Assembly: GCA_012514035.1 (NCBI GenBank)
Contig: JAAZBB010000032.1
Coordinates: forward strand, 1-46,434
Reading direction: 5' to 3'
Length of the DNA: 46,434 nucleotides
Source: Lentisphaerota bacterium
GTDB taxonomy: Bacteria; Verrucomicrobiota; Kiritimatiellia; CAIQIC01; Lenti-01
How positions within the stretch are numbered: position 1 is the first letter of the stretch; the number at the start of each line of letters is the position of its first letter. A program made the position numbers and the translations under genes. Positions 1-9,014 of the stretch are shown in pieces. The notes beneath the pieces are model-generated. The model ran no database searches. It saw only the letters and a list, made by a program, of their open reading frames with translations, and was not told the DNA's origin.

Positions 1-5
1 CGGGG

Positions 6-791
6 TCAGCGGAAGATGTGGGGGTCGAGGGTGCCGGCGGGCGCGAAGGCGGAGCGGAGGGTCAGGAGGATGGCGGCGACGACGGTGATGGCGGTGCCGC
101 AGAAGATCGCGATCATGATGGCGATCTGGTACTGGATGGCCACGAGCGGGCCGGAGCCGCCGAGAATGACGCCGGTCATCATGCCGGGGAGCGAGACGAG
201 GCCGACGGTGGCCATGGTGGCGACGGTGGGGGCGAGGGCGGCGGTGCAGGCGTCCCGCAGGTAGGGGCGGATGGCTTCGGCGCGACCGGCGCCGCTGGCG
301 AGCCGCCGGAGATAGTCGCGGTTGGATTTGCGGATGGCGTCGTAGAAGGTGCGGATGCCGATGATGTCGGCCCGCAGGCAGTTGCCAAGGATCATGCCGG
401 CGATGGGCACGACGTATTGGGGGGCCATCCAGTCGGGGAGCCGCAGCAGGGCGCCAAGGAAGAAGAACAAGGGCAGGGCGGTGCCGGCGGCAAGCGAAAG
501 GAACAGGGGGCCGGCGAAGCAGCGAACGCACAGGCGGCTGCCCCGCAGGATCGATAGGTCGGCCACGCCGATCATGATCAGCAGCCACAGGGCGGTCAGG
601 CGCCAGTCGCCGAGTCGGAACAGGAACTGGAGATAGAAACCGACCAGCAGGAGCTGGACGGTCATGCGGACGACGGAGACCAGGGTCTGGCCGACGAGGG
701 GGATGCGCAGCCAGAGCATGGCGGCCAGCGGAATGAGCAGCAGGAGGTGGGCGGCGGCCAGGCCGCCGTAGCCGATTTCAAGCGCGCCCAT
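6..791 (-). CDS. fetB: FetB-type (UPF0014) ABC transporter permease
   Basis: Predicted inner-membrane permease of the UPF0014/FetB family, paired in E. coli with FetA for iron export; the substrate here is inferred from family only. The 261-residue protein is hydrophobic almost throughout, with about seven membrane segments. Its C-terminal half has the family hallmark, an APTVATMATVGLVSLPGMMT stretch followed by a GxxPxxAIxYQI segment. The start at 791 (MGALEIGYGG) is preferred over an in-frame ATG at 833 because GGAGGA lies just upstream. It overlaps the end of the ATPase gene by 14 bp, which suggests translational coupling. The stop lies six bases from the window edge and the gene is complete. 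Confidence 0.88.
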   Translation of the reverse strand: MGALEIGYGGLAAAHLLLLIPLAAMLWLRIPLVGQTLVSVVRMTVQLLLVGFYLQFLFRLGDWRLTALWLLIMIGVADLSILRGSRLCVRCFAGPLFLSLAAGTALPLFFFLGALLRLPDWMAPQYVVPIAGMILGNCLRADIIGIRTFYDAIRKSNRDYLRRLASGAGRAEAIRPYLRDACTAALAPTVATMATVGLVSLPGMMTGVILGGSGPLVAIQYQIAIMIAIFCGTAITVVAAILLTLRSAFAPAGTLDPHIFR

Positions 792-1440
792 GGTCGTCCT
801 CCGGGGGCGAGAGCCGTACGGTGCGGTCGACAAACCGCAGCGCGGAGCTTGGGTCGTGCGACACCATCAACAGGGTCTGTCCCTCCAGATCGGCGAGGCC
901 GTCGTAAACGGCCTGGCGGGATTCGGGGTCGAGCGCCGAGGCGGGTTCGTCCAGGAGCAGGATGGGGCGGTCGAGCAGGAGGGCAGAGGCGAGGGCGATG
1001 CGCTGTTTTTCGCCGCCGGAGAGGGCGGGCCCTTTCTGGCGCAGGATGGCGGGATCAAGCCGGAGGCGGCGCAGCAGCCCGGGGAGCTGCGCAAGATGGC
1101 CACGGAGGGATTCATTGGCGCGGAAGGTGAAGGGTTCCTCGATCCATTCCGCGACGGTCTGCTCGCCCAGGTCGGGCTCCTGCTGGACCAGCGCCATGGC
1201 GCGGCGGAGGCGCCAGACGGATTTGGGCGTGACGAGTTCGCCGCGGATGGCGATGCGTCCGGCGGGGGGGAACAGGAATCCCAGCAGGCAGGCCAGGAGG
1301 CTCGATTTGCCGCTGCCGGAGGCGCCGGCCAGCACGACCTTCTCGCCTGCCGCCACCTGCAGGGAGAAGTCGTGCAGGATGGTCCGGCCGGCGAAGGCCA
1401 GATCGAGGCCGGCGATCTCGATGTCCGGGAGCGGAGTCAT
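778..1440 (-). CDS. fetA: FetA-type ABC transporter ATP-binding protein
   Basis: ATPase subunit that should energise the overlapping UPF0014 permease. The 220-residue protein has Walker A GASGSGKS (39-46), a Q-loop (VQQEP, about 85-89), the signature LSGGE (140-144), Walker B ILLLDEP (160-166) and the switch His in VSHD (195). The start at 1440 (MTPLPDIEI) removes a 40-residue upstream stretch that does not look like an ABC N-terminus; no strong Shine-Dalgarno is visible. The size fits FetA. A metal-export role is inferred from the pairing. As the first gene of a two-gene operon it has a repeat-filled gap upstream and no recognisable promoter there. Confidence 0.87.
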   Translation of the reverse strand: MTPLPDIEIAGLDLAFAGRTILHDFSLQVAAGEKVVLAGASGSGKSSLLACLLGFLFPPAGRIAIRGELVTPKSVWRLRRAMALVQQEPDLGEQTVAEWIEEPFTFRANESLRGHLAQLPGLLRRLRLDPAILRQKGPALSGGEKQRIALASALLLDRPILLLDEPASALDPESRQAVYDGLADLEGQTLLMVSHDPSSALRFVDRTVRLSPPEDDHGRA

Positions 1441-1490
1441 GGGCGGCAGAATACCGGATGCGGGCTGCGGGGCCAACCGGAATGCATGGG

Positions 1491-1809
1491 GTACAGCCGG
1501 GGAAATTTGCCGCAGAGGGCGCAGAGACAGCAGGGGGGGGCGAAGAATCTCAATATCCAATATTCAATGTCCAATATCCAATGATCAAGTGTACAGCCGG
1601 GGAAGGATTCACCACAGAGGCACAGAGGGCTCAGAGGAAGAGTGGAGCCGGGAAAAGAGGGGAAGCGGCCGGGGAGGCAAACTACGAATCACTCGAATGG
1701 CGCGAAAAGGGGGCAGGAGAGGGGCCGGAGAAAAAGGCAGGCGGCCTGCGTTTTTCTCCGGCCTGCTGGCGATTTCTCTCTGTGAACTCTGTGGCTCTGT
1801 GGTGAAGTT
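1491..1809. repeat. Nested intergenic repeats, including a ~33-bp inverted pair
   Basis: This gap holds stacked short repeats. GTACAGCCGGGGAA occurs at 1491 and again exactly 100 bp later at 1591, each followed by related CAGAGG-rich text. CCAATAT/TTCAATGTCC words fill 1549-1580. A segment starting TTCACCACAGAGGCACAGAG at 1608 is repeated in inverted orientation at 1774-1806, enclosing about 130 bp. No gene is convincing here. Such text looks like a non-autonomous dispersed element or several layered ones; no transposase is present. Confidence 0.7.
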
Positions 1810-1811
1810 TC

Positions 1812-4142
1812 CTAGCGCTTCACGGCCTGGATGGCCTTCAGCACCCGTTCCGGGGTGAAGGGGAATTCGTAGAGGCGGGCGCCGGTGGCGTTGTAGAGGG
1901 CGTTGGCGAAGACGGGGGCGGGGCCGTTGATGCAGATTTCGGAGACGCTCTTGGCGCCGAAGGGGCCGGTGTCTTCGTAGGAGGGCACGAGGATGGCCTG
2001 GATGGGTGGCTTGTCGCGCATGGAGAAGATGTGGTAGTCGGCGAAGGAGGCGTTGGTCATGCGGCCGTTCTGGAACAGGTACTGTTCGGTCAGGGCGTAG
2101 GAGATGCCGTTGAGGGTGCCGCCTTCGGTCTGGCCTTCGCACAGGGCGGGGTTGATGGCGGTGCCGCAGTCGATGGTGGAAACGTACTTGAGCACCTTGA
2201 TCAGGCCGGTCCAGGTATCGACTTCGATTTCGGCGTAGTGGGCGGCGAAAGGCGGCGGGGATTTTTCGGTGATGTGGGAGCCGGTGCCGATGATCTGGTA
2301 CTGGTTTTTCTGGTAGAGGGCGTAACAGGCGATATCGCCGTAGGACACCTTCTGGGAGCCGTCGGGGGTCTGGACGTGGGCGTCTTGGCAGACGACCTGG
2401 TCGACGGGCAGGTTGAGCATCTCGGCGCCGGTTTTGAGGATCTGGCGCTTGGCGTCGGCAGCGGCCTTGCGGGCGGCCTCGCCGGAGAGGTAGGTGGTGG
2501 AGGAGGCGTAGGCGCCGACGTCGAAGGGCGTCATGTCGGTGTCGGACGAATAGACGATCATCTTGTCGGTGGTGGTGGCGAGTTCCTCGGCGGCGATCTG
2601 GGCGAGGACGGTATCGGAGCCGGTGCCCAGGTCAGTGGCGCCGACGAGGAGGTTGAACGAGCCGTCTTCGTTGATTTTGATGGAGGCGCCGCCCATGTCG
2701 ATGTGGGGAATGGAGGAGCCCTGCATGAGGCAGGCCATGCCGATGCCGCGGCGGTAGCGGCCGGTCTTGGTGCGCCAGTCGGTGCGGTTCTGCCAGCCGA
2801 TGGCGGCGGCGCCCTTTTCGATGCATTCGCCGAGGGCGCAGGAGCCGACGGTCATGGGGGTGCCTTCCTTGCCTTCGCCGAGGGCGGCGAAGACGGGGGA
2901 ACCCTCGCCGGTCTTGATATGGTTCTTGCGGCGGAATTCGAGCGGGTCCATGCCGATGGCCTCGGCCATCTTGTCGATGGTGGATTCCATGGCGAAGAAG
3001 GCCTGGGTGGCGCCGAAGCCGCGGTAGGCGCCGCCGACGGGCAGGTTGGTGTAGTAGACCAGGCCGAGGAAGTGGATGTTGTCGCAGCGGTAGAGGGGCA
3101 GGACCTTGGAGCCGCAGCAGGAGACGACGGTGAGGCCGTGGCCGCCGTAGGCGCCGGTGTTGTTCCAGCAATCCATGCCGATGGCGGTGATGGTGCCGTC
3201 TTTCTTGACGCCGGTGCGGAGGCGGACGCGGATGGGGTGGCGGGTGCGGCCGGTGCGGAAGTTTTCCTCGCGGGTGAACTGCCAGAAGACGGGGCGTCCG
3301 GTGCGCAGGGCGAACAGCGCGACGATGTCTTCGAGGAGGATTTCCTGCTTGGAGCCGAAGCCGCCGCCGATGCGGGGCTTGATGACGCGGATTTTCTGCA
3401 CGGGGATGCCGAGGGCCTGGGCGACGATGCGCCGGCAGTGGAAGGGCACCTGGGTGGAGGTGGTGATGATGATGCGTCCGGCGGAGTCGATGTGGGCCAG
3501 CGACGTGTAGGGTTCGATGGGGCAGTGCTGGGCGTAGGGGGTCTCGTAGGTGTCGTCGAAGGTGAAATCGGCGTCCTTCATCCCCTGTTCGAAGTCGCCG
3601 GCCTCGCAGCCGACGCGGGCCACGAGGTTTTTCTTCGGCTCGTAGGGGATCGGGATGGGCACGTGGGCCTCGGGCTCGTCGTGGATGACGGGGGCGCCGT
3701 CGGCCATGGCTTCGTCGATGGAAAAGACGGGCGGGAGCAGTTCGTATTCGACGTGGATCCGGGCGAGGGCGGCCTCGGCCTGTTCGGCGGTCTCGGCGGC
3801 GACGGCGGCGACGCGATCGCCGACAAAGCGCACCTTGGTGTCGAAGATGAACGTGTCATACGGGGAGGGTTCGGGAAACCCCTGGCCGGCGGTGCAGTGG
3901 ATGTTCCGGGGCACGTTGCCATGCCACAGGACGGCTTTCACGCCGGGCATTTTCTCGGCCTTGGAGACGTCAATGGCCTTGATGCGGGCGTGGGGGTGGG
4001 GGCTCCAGAGCATCTTGACGATGAGGGCGTCAGAGGGGACGAAATCGCCGACATAGGAATTCTTGCCGAGGGCGAGCTGCTTGGCGTCGACCTTGGTGAC
4101 GGAGTGGTTGACCTGCTTGAAGTGGGCGGCGGGGTTGGTCAT
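1812..4142 (-). CDS. Molybdenum hydroxylase large (Moco-binding) subunit, xanthine dehydrogenase family
   Basis: Catalytic subunit of a three-subunit molybdenum hydroxylase of the xanthine dehydrogenase / aldehyde oxidase / CO dehydrogenase superfamily, expected to bind the molybdopterin-cytosine cofactor and oxidise a carbon centre with water as oxygen donor. The 776-residue protein has the N-terminal a/b hammerhead domain, the PRIGGGFGSKQE motif, a GGAYRGFGATQ segment typical of purine or aromatic oxidisers rather than the CoxL active-site loop of CO dehydrogenase, and a C-terminal GAKSVSE whose Glu (about 735) corresponds to the catalytic Glu. The start at 4142 is chosen because AAAGGA lies just upstream of that ATG; the ATG five codons earlier would contain the Shine-Dalgarno. 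It is third in an operon after the FAD and iron-sulfur subunits. The substrate cannot be assigned from sequence. Confidence 0.9.
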   Translation of the reverse strand: MTNPAAHFKQVNHSVTKVDAKQLALGKNSYVGDFVPSDALIVKMLWSPHPHARIKAIDVSKAEKMPGVKAVLWHGNVPRNIHCTAGQGFPEPSPYDTFIFDTKVRFVGDRVAAVAAETAEQAEAALARIHVEYELLPPVFSIDEAMADGAPVIHDEPEAHVPIPIPYEPKKNLVARVGCEAGDFEQGMKDADFTFDDTYETPYAQHCPIEPYTSLAHIDSAGRIIITTSTQVPFHCRRIVAQALGIPVQKIRVIKPRIGGGFGSKQEILLEDIVALFALRTGRPVFWQFTREENFRTGRTRHPIRVRLRTGVKKDGTITAIGMDCWNNTGAYGGHGLTVVSCCGSKVLPLYRCDNIHFLGLVYYTNLPVGGAYRGFGATQAFFAMESTIDKMAEAIGMDPLEFRRKNHIKTGEGSPVFAALGEGKEGTPMTVGSCALGECIEKGAAAIGWQNRTDWRTKTGRYRRGIGMACLMQGSSIPHIDMGGASIKINEDGSFNLLVGATDLGTGSDTVLAQIAAEELATTTDKMIVYSSDTDMTPFDVGAYASSTTYLSGEAARKAAADAKRQILKTGAEMLNLPVDQVVCQDAHVQTPDGSQKVSYGDIACYALYQKNQYQIIGTGSHITEKSPPPFAAHYAEIEVDTWTGLIKVLKYVSTIDCGTAINPALCEGQTEGGTLNGISYALTEQYLFQNGRMTNASFADYHIFSMRDKPPIQAILVPSYEDTGPFGAKSVSEICINGPAPVFANALYNATGARLYEFPFTPERVLKAIQAVKR

Positions 4143-4157
4143 GGGAGATCCTTTCAA

Positions 4158-4182
4158 GAATTCAGGATTCAGAATTCAGAAT
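4158..4182. repeat. ATTCAG-type word repeat between operon genes
   Basis: Three tandem-like ATTCAGG/ATTCAGA words separate the iron-sulfur and molybdenum subunit genes. Similar text recurs at 9047-9067 (TTCAGGG three times), 19561-19620 and about 34460. It looks like the residue of a low-complexity dispersed repeat. Confidence 0.5.
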
Positions 4183-4196
4183 GGCGGACATGAAAA

Positions 4197-4688
4197 TCAC
4201 TTCTTCTTGCCAGCGGCTTCCTGGCGGTCGAGGACGCGGCGGAGGGCGGTCCAGATTTTCTCGTAGCCGGTGCAGCGGCAGAGATTGCCGTCCATGTATT
4301 CGCGGACGGTTTCGTCGTCGAAGGTCGTTTCGTTTTCCATGAGAGCGGTGGCGGACATGATCATGCCGGGAATGCAGTAGCCGCACTGGACGGCGCCGCC
4401 GGCGATGAGCTCCTGCTGGAATTCGGAGGGCTGGTCATGGGTGCCGATGCTCTCGATGGTGCGGATTTCGCGGCCTTCGGCCTGCATGGCGTAGAGCAGG
4501 CAGGAATAGACGGCGCGGCCGTCCATCAGCACGGTGCAGGAACCGCAGGTGCCCTGGCCGCAGCCGTATTTGGCGCCCTGGTAGCCTTCGCGCCGCAGCA
4601 GGGCGAGCAGCTTCTCGTCCGGCTCGGTGAGGAAGGTCTTGAGTTCGCCGTTGATGGTGAAGGTGACGGTATGGGGATTTTTCTTCAT
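4197..4688 (-). CDS. Molybdenum hydroxylase small [2Fe-2S] subunit
   Basis: Electron-transfer subunit carrying two [2Fe-2S] clusters between the Mo site and FAD. In its 163 residues the plant-ferredoxin cluster ligands are C43, C48, C51 and C63 (CGQGTCGSC plus a downstream Cys), and the all-helical second cluster uses C102, C105, C137 and C139 (QCGYC, LCRCTGY). All eight Cys are present, so the chain should be functional. AAAGGA lies 9 bp upstream of the ATG. The gene starts 2 bp after the FAD-subunit stop, so the two are probably translated together. The C-terminal KKK tail is unremarkable. Confidence 0.93.
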   Translation of the reverse strand: MKKNPHTVTFTINGELKTFLTEPDEKLLALLRREGYQGAKYGCGQGTCGSCTVLMDGRAVYSCLLYAMQAEGREIRTIESIGTHDQPSEFQQELIAGGAVQCGYCIPGMIMSATALMENETTFDDETVREYMDGNLCRCTGYEKIWTALRRVLDRQEAAGKKK

Positions 4689-4690
4689 TA

Positions 4691-5533
4691 TTAAGTCCTT
4701 TCGCGGGCGAAGGAGGCGGCCCGCTCCAAGGCGTCCAGGATCGAAACTTCGGCGAGGTGCCGGGAATAATCGGTGCTCATGCCTTCGCGGCCGCGCCAGG
4801 GGGCGTCGTGGCCGGCCTGGGCGGCGGCCTCCTGGAAGACCCCGGCGCGGGCTTCCTTGCCGGTCAGGGCGGCTTCGACGGACGGCAGGCGGCGGGGGAA
4901 GGGGATGGCGCTGCCGGCGGCCACGCGGGCGGACTTGATGTTTTGTCCGTCCAGTTCCAGAACGCAGGCAATGGTGACCATGCTGAAGGCGGCGGCGGTC
5001 CGCACGACCTTGACGGACCCGAAGCCGTGATGCGACCGGAGGGCGGGCACCTTGACTTCCCGGAGCAGGTCGCCCTTCAGGTAGCGCTTGGCGGGCTGGG
5101 TCTTGAAGTATTCGTCGGCGCCGAGTTCCTGGTCGTGGCCGGTGTAGACGACCATGCGGGCGTTCATGGCGAGCAGCACGACGGGCAGGTCGGCCCAGGG
5201 AAACACGCGGCAGACGTTGCCGCCAAGGGTGGAGATGTTGCGGATCTGGTGGGTGGCGATGCGCCGGCAGATTTCGTGCATGGCCCAGCGGGGAGCGCGG
5301 TAGCGCTGGATGTCCGCGAGCGGGGTGGTGGCGCCGATGCGGTAAAAATCGCCGTCGGGCCGGATGTAGGACAGGCCGAGGTGGGTGATGTCCACGGCGG
5401 TGACGGGGGTGTGGTCCTGCATGAAATGCAGGGCGGTGCCGCCGGCCAGGGCCATGCCCTTGGGGCCGAGCTCGCGCAGGTTGTCGCGGGCGGCGGGCAG
5501 ACTGGCCGGGCGGAGGAATTCACACAATTTCAT
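4691..5533 (-). CDS. Molybdenum hydroxylase FAD-binding medium subunit
   Basis: FAD subunit (CoxM/XdhB type) that passes electrons from the iron-sulfur clusters to the final acceptor. In 280 residues it shows the FAD-pyrophosphate loop LAGGT (about 29-33) and a second FAD motif, RNISTLGGNVCRVFPWADLP, where the more usual text is TIGGNIANASPAGD; the domain ends with a CO-dehydrogenase flavoprotein C-terminal region. It is the first gene of the three-gene operon, with GGAG upstream of the ATG. The adjacent gap to 5729 is shared with the divergent efflux operon. No dedicated XdhC-like maturation factor is in the operon. Confidence 0.9.
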   Translation of the reverse strand: MKLCEFLRPASLPAARDNLRELGPKGMALAGGTALHFMQDHTPVTAVDITHLGLSYIRPDGDFYRIGATTPLADIQRYRAPRWAMHEICRRIATHQIRNISTLGGNVCRVFPWADLPVVLLAMNARMVVYTGHDQELGADEYFKTQPAKRYLKGDLLREVKVPALRSHHGFGSVKVVRTAAAFSMVTIACVLELDGQNIKSARVAAGSAIPFPRRLPSVEAALTGKEARAGVFQEAAAQAGHDAPWRGREGMSTDYSRHLAEVSILDALERAASFARERT

Positions 5534-5569
5534 GGGCGGCTCCTTGGGTGGGGCATATCAATGGCCGGC

Positions 5570-5575
5570 AGTATA
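5570..5575 (-). promoter_or_regulatory. Possible -10 element for the molybdenum hydroxylase operon
   Basis: On the minus strand TATACT lies about 37 bp upstream of the FAD-subunit start, a good sigma-70 -10 hexamer. The matching -35 region is poor (TTCGGC at 16 bp). The gap is shared with the divergent efflux operon, for which I see no convincing promoter. Confidence 0.3.
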
Positions 5576-5729
5576 GGGGAGGTCATGGCCAGCCGAAAAG
5601 GGAAAAGTCGGAACGCCGATGCGCCGGGGGCCCAGGGCTTCTTGTCATTCGCAATGGATTCCGGCGGACGGATGGTGTAACCATTGCGGGTGTGGTTGCG
5701 ACCGACGCATTGAGCCTTTGGAGAACACA

Positions 5730-7028
5730 ATGCAGGAAAAGACAAGCAGGCGGTGGATGGTTGGGCTCCTGGTGCTGGCGCTGGCGGGCGGGAGCTGGTG
5801 GTGGTGGCGGGGTCGCGGCGCGGAAAACAGCGGGGTTGCGGGATTTCAGACGCAGGCGCTGGAGCGGGGGGAGATCGTGCAGACGGTCACGGCGAACGGG
5901 GCGCTGGGGGCGGTGCAGACGGTGCTGGTGGGCAGCGAGGTGTCGGGGAAGATCGTGGAGTTGTTCGCGGACTACAACTCGGCGGTGACGAACGGCCAGG
6001 TGCTGGCGAAGCTGGATGCCTCGACCTATGAACGGCAGATGGAACAGTCGGAGGCGGAGCTGGAAAGCGCCCGGGCCTCGCTGAAGCTGGCGGAGGCGAA
6101 TTACCGGCGGGCGAAGGAGCTGCGGGAGCTGGAGCTGGTGAGCCAGGCGGACTACGACCAGGCGGAGGCGTCGCTGGCGCAGTCCCGGGCCTCGCTGCGG
6201 ATGCGCGAAGCAAGCCTGAACAAGGTGAAGGTGGACCTGGAAAAAACCACGATTTTTTCGCCGATGGACGGAGTGGTGATCTCCCGGGCGGTGGACGTGG
6301 GCCAGACGGTGGCGGCCAGCCTGAACGCCCCCACGCTCTTCACCCTGGCGCAGGATCTGCGGCAGATGCGCATCGAGGCGCAGATTTCCGAAGCGGACGT
6401 GGGGGGCGTGGCGGAGGGGCAGCGGGTGACGTTTACGGTGGACGCTTATCCGGCGCTGACGTTCACGGGAACGGTCAGCCAGGTGCGCTACGAGCCGGTG
6501 ACCATGCAGAACGTGGTGAATTACATCGCGATCGTGGACGTGGAGAATCCGGACCTGATGCTGCGGCCGGGCATGACCGCGAATGCCGCGGTGGAAACCG
6601 CTCGGCGGGAAAATGTCCTGCGGCTGCCCAACGCGGCGCTGCGGTTCCGGCCGCCGGACGGCGCGGAGATGAAGGTGGAGCGGGAGGCACCACCACCGGC
6701 CGACGCGCCGGAACCGCCGGATTTTGCTGACCGTCCGGGGCCGGAGCTTGGCCCGGGGACCCCGGCGGGCGCGCCCGGCAAGAAAACGAAAAAAAACAGC
6801 GGCGACAGTCTCCGACGGGTTTATGTGCTGGGCGATGGCGGCCGGCTGGCGGCCCGCCAGGTGGCCACGGGCATTACGGACGGCAGTTGGACCGAAGTTG
6901 CCGGCCCGGGGCTGCGGGAGGGGGATCGGATCGTGACGGGCATTCTGAGCGCACCGGAACACCGGGCGCCGGCCGCGGGCAACAGTTCTCCGTTCATGCC
7001 GGGGCCGCCCCGGGGCAGGATGCGCTGA
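5730..7028 (+). CDS. MacA/HlyD-type periplasmic adaptor protein
   Basis: Membrane-fusion adaptor that should bridge the inner-membrane ABC permease and the TolC-like outer-membrane channel encoded just downstream. The 432-residue protein starts with a basic tip and a membrane anchor (residues 8-24, then a WWWW run), followed by a biotinyl-lipoyl-like half (GSEVSGKIVEL), a long coiled-coil hairpin rich in Ala, Glu and Arg, the second lipoyl half (FSPMDGVVISRAVDVGQTV) and beta-barrel and proximal domains. A Pro-rich insert of about 60 residues (around 310-370) sits in the membrane-proximal part and is unusual. The start at 5730 has GGAG 8 bp upstream; the reading frame upstream does not look like protein. 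Confidence 0.88.
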   Translation: MQEKTSRRWMVGLLVLALAGGSWWWWRGRGAENSGVAGFQTQALERGEIVQTVTANGALGAVQTVLVGSEVSGKIVELFADYNSAVTNGQVLAKLDASTYERQMEQSEAELESARASLKLAEANYRRAKELRELELVSQADYDQAEASLAQSRASLRMREASLNKVKVDLEKTTIFSPMDGVVISRAVDVGQTVAASLNAPTLFTLAQDLRQMRIEAQISEADVGGVAEGQRVTFTVDAYPALTFTGTVSQVRYEPVTMQNVVNYIAIVDVENPDLMLRPGMTANAAVETARRENVLRLPNAALRFRPPDGAEMKVEREAPPPADAPEPPDFADRPGPELGPGTPAGAPGKKTKKNSGDSLRRVYVLGDGGRLAARQVATGITDGSWTEVAGPGLREGDRIVTGILSAPEHRAPAAGNSSPFMPGPPRGRMR

Positions 7029-7038
7029 GGGCCGGGGC

Positions 7039-7800
7039 ATGACATGTCCGCCGGTCATTCGGTTGGAGGCGCTGGACAAGGTGTACCAGACGGGGGAGGT
7101 GGCGGTGCATGCCGTGCGCGGGGTGGCGCTGACGGTGGAAAAGGGTGAATTTGCGGCGGTGATGGGGCCGAGCGGCTCGGGCAAGTCCACGCTGATGAAT
7201 CTGATTGGCTGCCTGGATCGGCCCACGGGCGGGCGCTATTGGCTGGACGGGGAGGAAGTCGGGGCGCTGACGAAAAGCGAACTGTCGCGGGTGCGCAACC
7301 AGCGCCTGGGGTTCGTGTTCCAGGGCTTTAATCTGCTGGCGCGCACGTCGGCGCTGGAGAACGTGGAGCTGCCGCTGCTGTACTCGCCGCACGGGCACCG
7401 CGCGCGGGAATTGCGCCGGCGGTCCCGCGAGGCTCTGGAGCGGGTCGGACTGGCGGACCGGGCGGGGCACCAGCCCAGCCAGCTGTCGGGCGGACAGCAG
7501 CAGCGGGTGGCGATCGCGCGCGCGCTGGTCAACGAGCCGGCCCTGCTGCTGGCGGACGAGCCGACCGGGAACCTCGACACCCGCACCAGCATCGAGATCA
7601 TGGCCATTTTCCAGGAGCTCAACCGCAAGGGCATGACGATTCTGATGGTGACGCATGAACCGGACATCGCCCGCTACTGTCGGCGTGAAATCGTCATGCG
7701 CGACGGGAGGATCGTCACGGACCGGCCGGTGGCGGACCGTCTCGAGGCCGCAGACGAATTGGCGAAGTGGCGCGGGACGGCGATGGAGGAGCGGGCATGA
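7039..7800 (+). CDS. MacB-type ABC transporter ATP-binding protein (LolD/MacB family)
   Basis: ATPase of a tripartite MacAB-TolC-like efflux or lipoprotein/peptide export system. The 253-residue protein has Walker A GPSGSGKST, Q-loop VFQGFNLL, signature LSGGQQQR, Walker B LLLADEPTGNLD and switch-His VTHEPD, all typical of the LolD/MacB subfamily. In E. coli MacB the ATPase and permease are fused; here they are separate genes with an ATGA overlap. The start follows the adaptor stop by 10 bp. The short tail after about residue 235 is not conserved ABC sequence. Confidence 0.92.
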   Translation: MTCPPVIRLEALDKVYQTGEVAVHAVRGVALTVEKGEFAAVMGPSGSGKSTLMNLIGCLDRPTGGRYWLDGEEVGALTKSELSRVRNQRLGFVFQGFNLLARTSALENVELPLLYSPHGHRARELRRRSREALERVGLADRAGHQPSQLSGGQQQRVAIARALVNEPALLLADEPTGNLDTRTSIEIMAIFQELNRKGMTILMVTHEPDIARYCRREIVMRDGRIVTDRPVADRLEAADELAKWRGTAMEERA

Positions 7801-9014
7801 AGTTCACGGCGACCTGGACGATCGCCCTGCGGGCGCTGCGGCGCAACCCGATGCGGACGGGGCTGACCATGCTGGGCATCATCATCGGGGTGGCGGCGGT
7901 GATCGCGATGGTGGCGATCGGCACGGGGGCGAAAGCGGAGGTGGCGGCGAGCATCGAGCAAATGGGGCAGAACATGGTGATGGTGATTTCGCGGGCGGCG
8001 CGCAGCGGGCGGGTGCATCTGGGCGGGGACAGCGGGGTGGCCCTGACCAAGCAGGACTATGACGCCATCCGCCAGGAGGTCGCGGGGCTGGCGGGGGCGA
8101 CGCCGGAGGTGCGCGCCAGCGCCCAGGTGGCGGCGGGCAACCAAAACGTCAATACGACGATTTACGGCGTGAGCGAGGAATATCCGGCGGTGCGGGCGTG
8201 GCGCCTGGAACGCGGGAGCCATTTCACCGAAACCGACATCCGCGGGGCGGCGAAAGTCGCGGTGCTGGGGCAGTCGGTGGCGACGAATCTGTTCGGCGGG
8301 GGAAATCCGGTGGGCCAGATGATCCGCATTCAGCACGCGCCGTACGAGGTGATCGGGGTGCTCCGGGCGAAAGGGGCGAACATGATGGGGCGGGACCAGG
8401 ACGACCTGGTGCTGGTGCCGTGGACGAGCGCCATGGTGCGGCTGACGGGAGAGACTTCCTTCCGGTCGATTTCGGTACAGGCGGAGAGCGCGGAACGGAT
8501 TCCGGAGGTGGTCGAACAGATCACGACGCTGCTGCGGCAGCGGCACCGGATTCCGGAGGGACGGGAGGACGATTTCCTGATCCGCAATATGCAGGACATG
8601 CTGGAGATGGCGACCTCGACGGCCCAGACCATGACGATCCTGCTGGGGGCGATTGCCGGGGTGTCGCTGCTGGTGGGCGGCATCGGGATCATGAACATCA
8701 TGCTGGTGAGCGTGACGGAGCGCACGCGCGAGATCGGCGTGCGCATGGCGGTGGGCGCGCGGAGCGCGGATATTCTGCTGCAGTTTCTGGTGGAGGCGGT
8801 GGTGCTGAGCGTGGGCGGCGGACTGTTCGGCATCGGGCTGGGCTACGGCACCGCGCACCTGGTGTCGGCGAAGTTCGGCTGGAATACCCTGGTTTCCCTG
8901 GACTCCGTCGCGCTGGCGTTTCTGTTCAGCGCGGTCATCGGCATCTTTTTCGGTTTCTATCCGGCGCGCAAGGCGGCCGGGCTGGATCCCATCGAGGCGC
9001 TGCGATATGAATAG
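7797..9014 (+). CDS. MacB/FtsX-family ABC transporter permease
   Basis: Permease of the MacB type: one N-terminal membrane segment (about 20-45), a large periplasmic domain (about 50-270), then three C-terminal membrane segments containing the ERTREIGVRMAVGARSADIL motif typical of FtsX/MacB permeases. The start at 7797 overlaps the ATPase stop as ATGA, giving 405 residues; an upstream in-frame ATG inside the ATPase gene is less likely. MacB-like permeases act as mechanotransmission pumps that expel periplasmic substrates through TolC. The cargo is unknown; no peptide or toxin gene lies beside the operon. Confidence 0.92.
   Translation: MKFTATWTIALRALRRNPMRTGLTMLGIIIGVAAVIAMVAIGTGAKAEVAASIEQMGQNMVMVISRAARSGRVHLGGDSGVALTKQDYDAIRQEVAGLAGATPEVRASAQVAAGNQNVNTTIYGVSEEYPAVRAWRLERGSHFTETDIRGAAKVAVLGQSVATNLFGGGNPVGQMIRIQHAPYEVIGVLRAKGANMMGRDQDDLVLVPWTSAMVRLTGETSFRSISVQAESAERIPEVVEQITTLLRQRHRIPEGREDDFLIRNMQDMLEMATSTAQTMTILLGAIAGVSLLVGGIGIMNIMLVSVTERTREIGVRMAVGARSADILLQFLVEAVVLSVGGGLFGIGLGYGTAHLVSAKFGWNTLVSLDSVALAFLFSAVIGIFFGFYPARKAAGLDPIEALRYE

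Noticed and set aside
2031-4193. 720-residue plus-strand frame opposite the molybdenum subunit
   Set aside because: Gly/Asp/Val/Ala-only composition mirrors the real minus-strand gene; no motif or ribosome site.
5583-7226. Antisense frame opposite the efflux adaptor
   Set aside because: Composition is Arg/His/Pro-rich shadow text and the plus-strand gene has clear HlyD domains.
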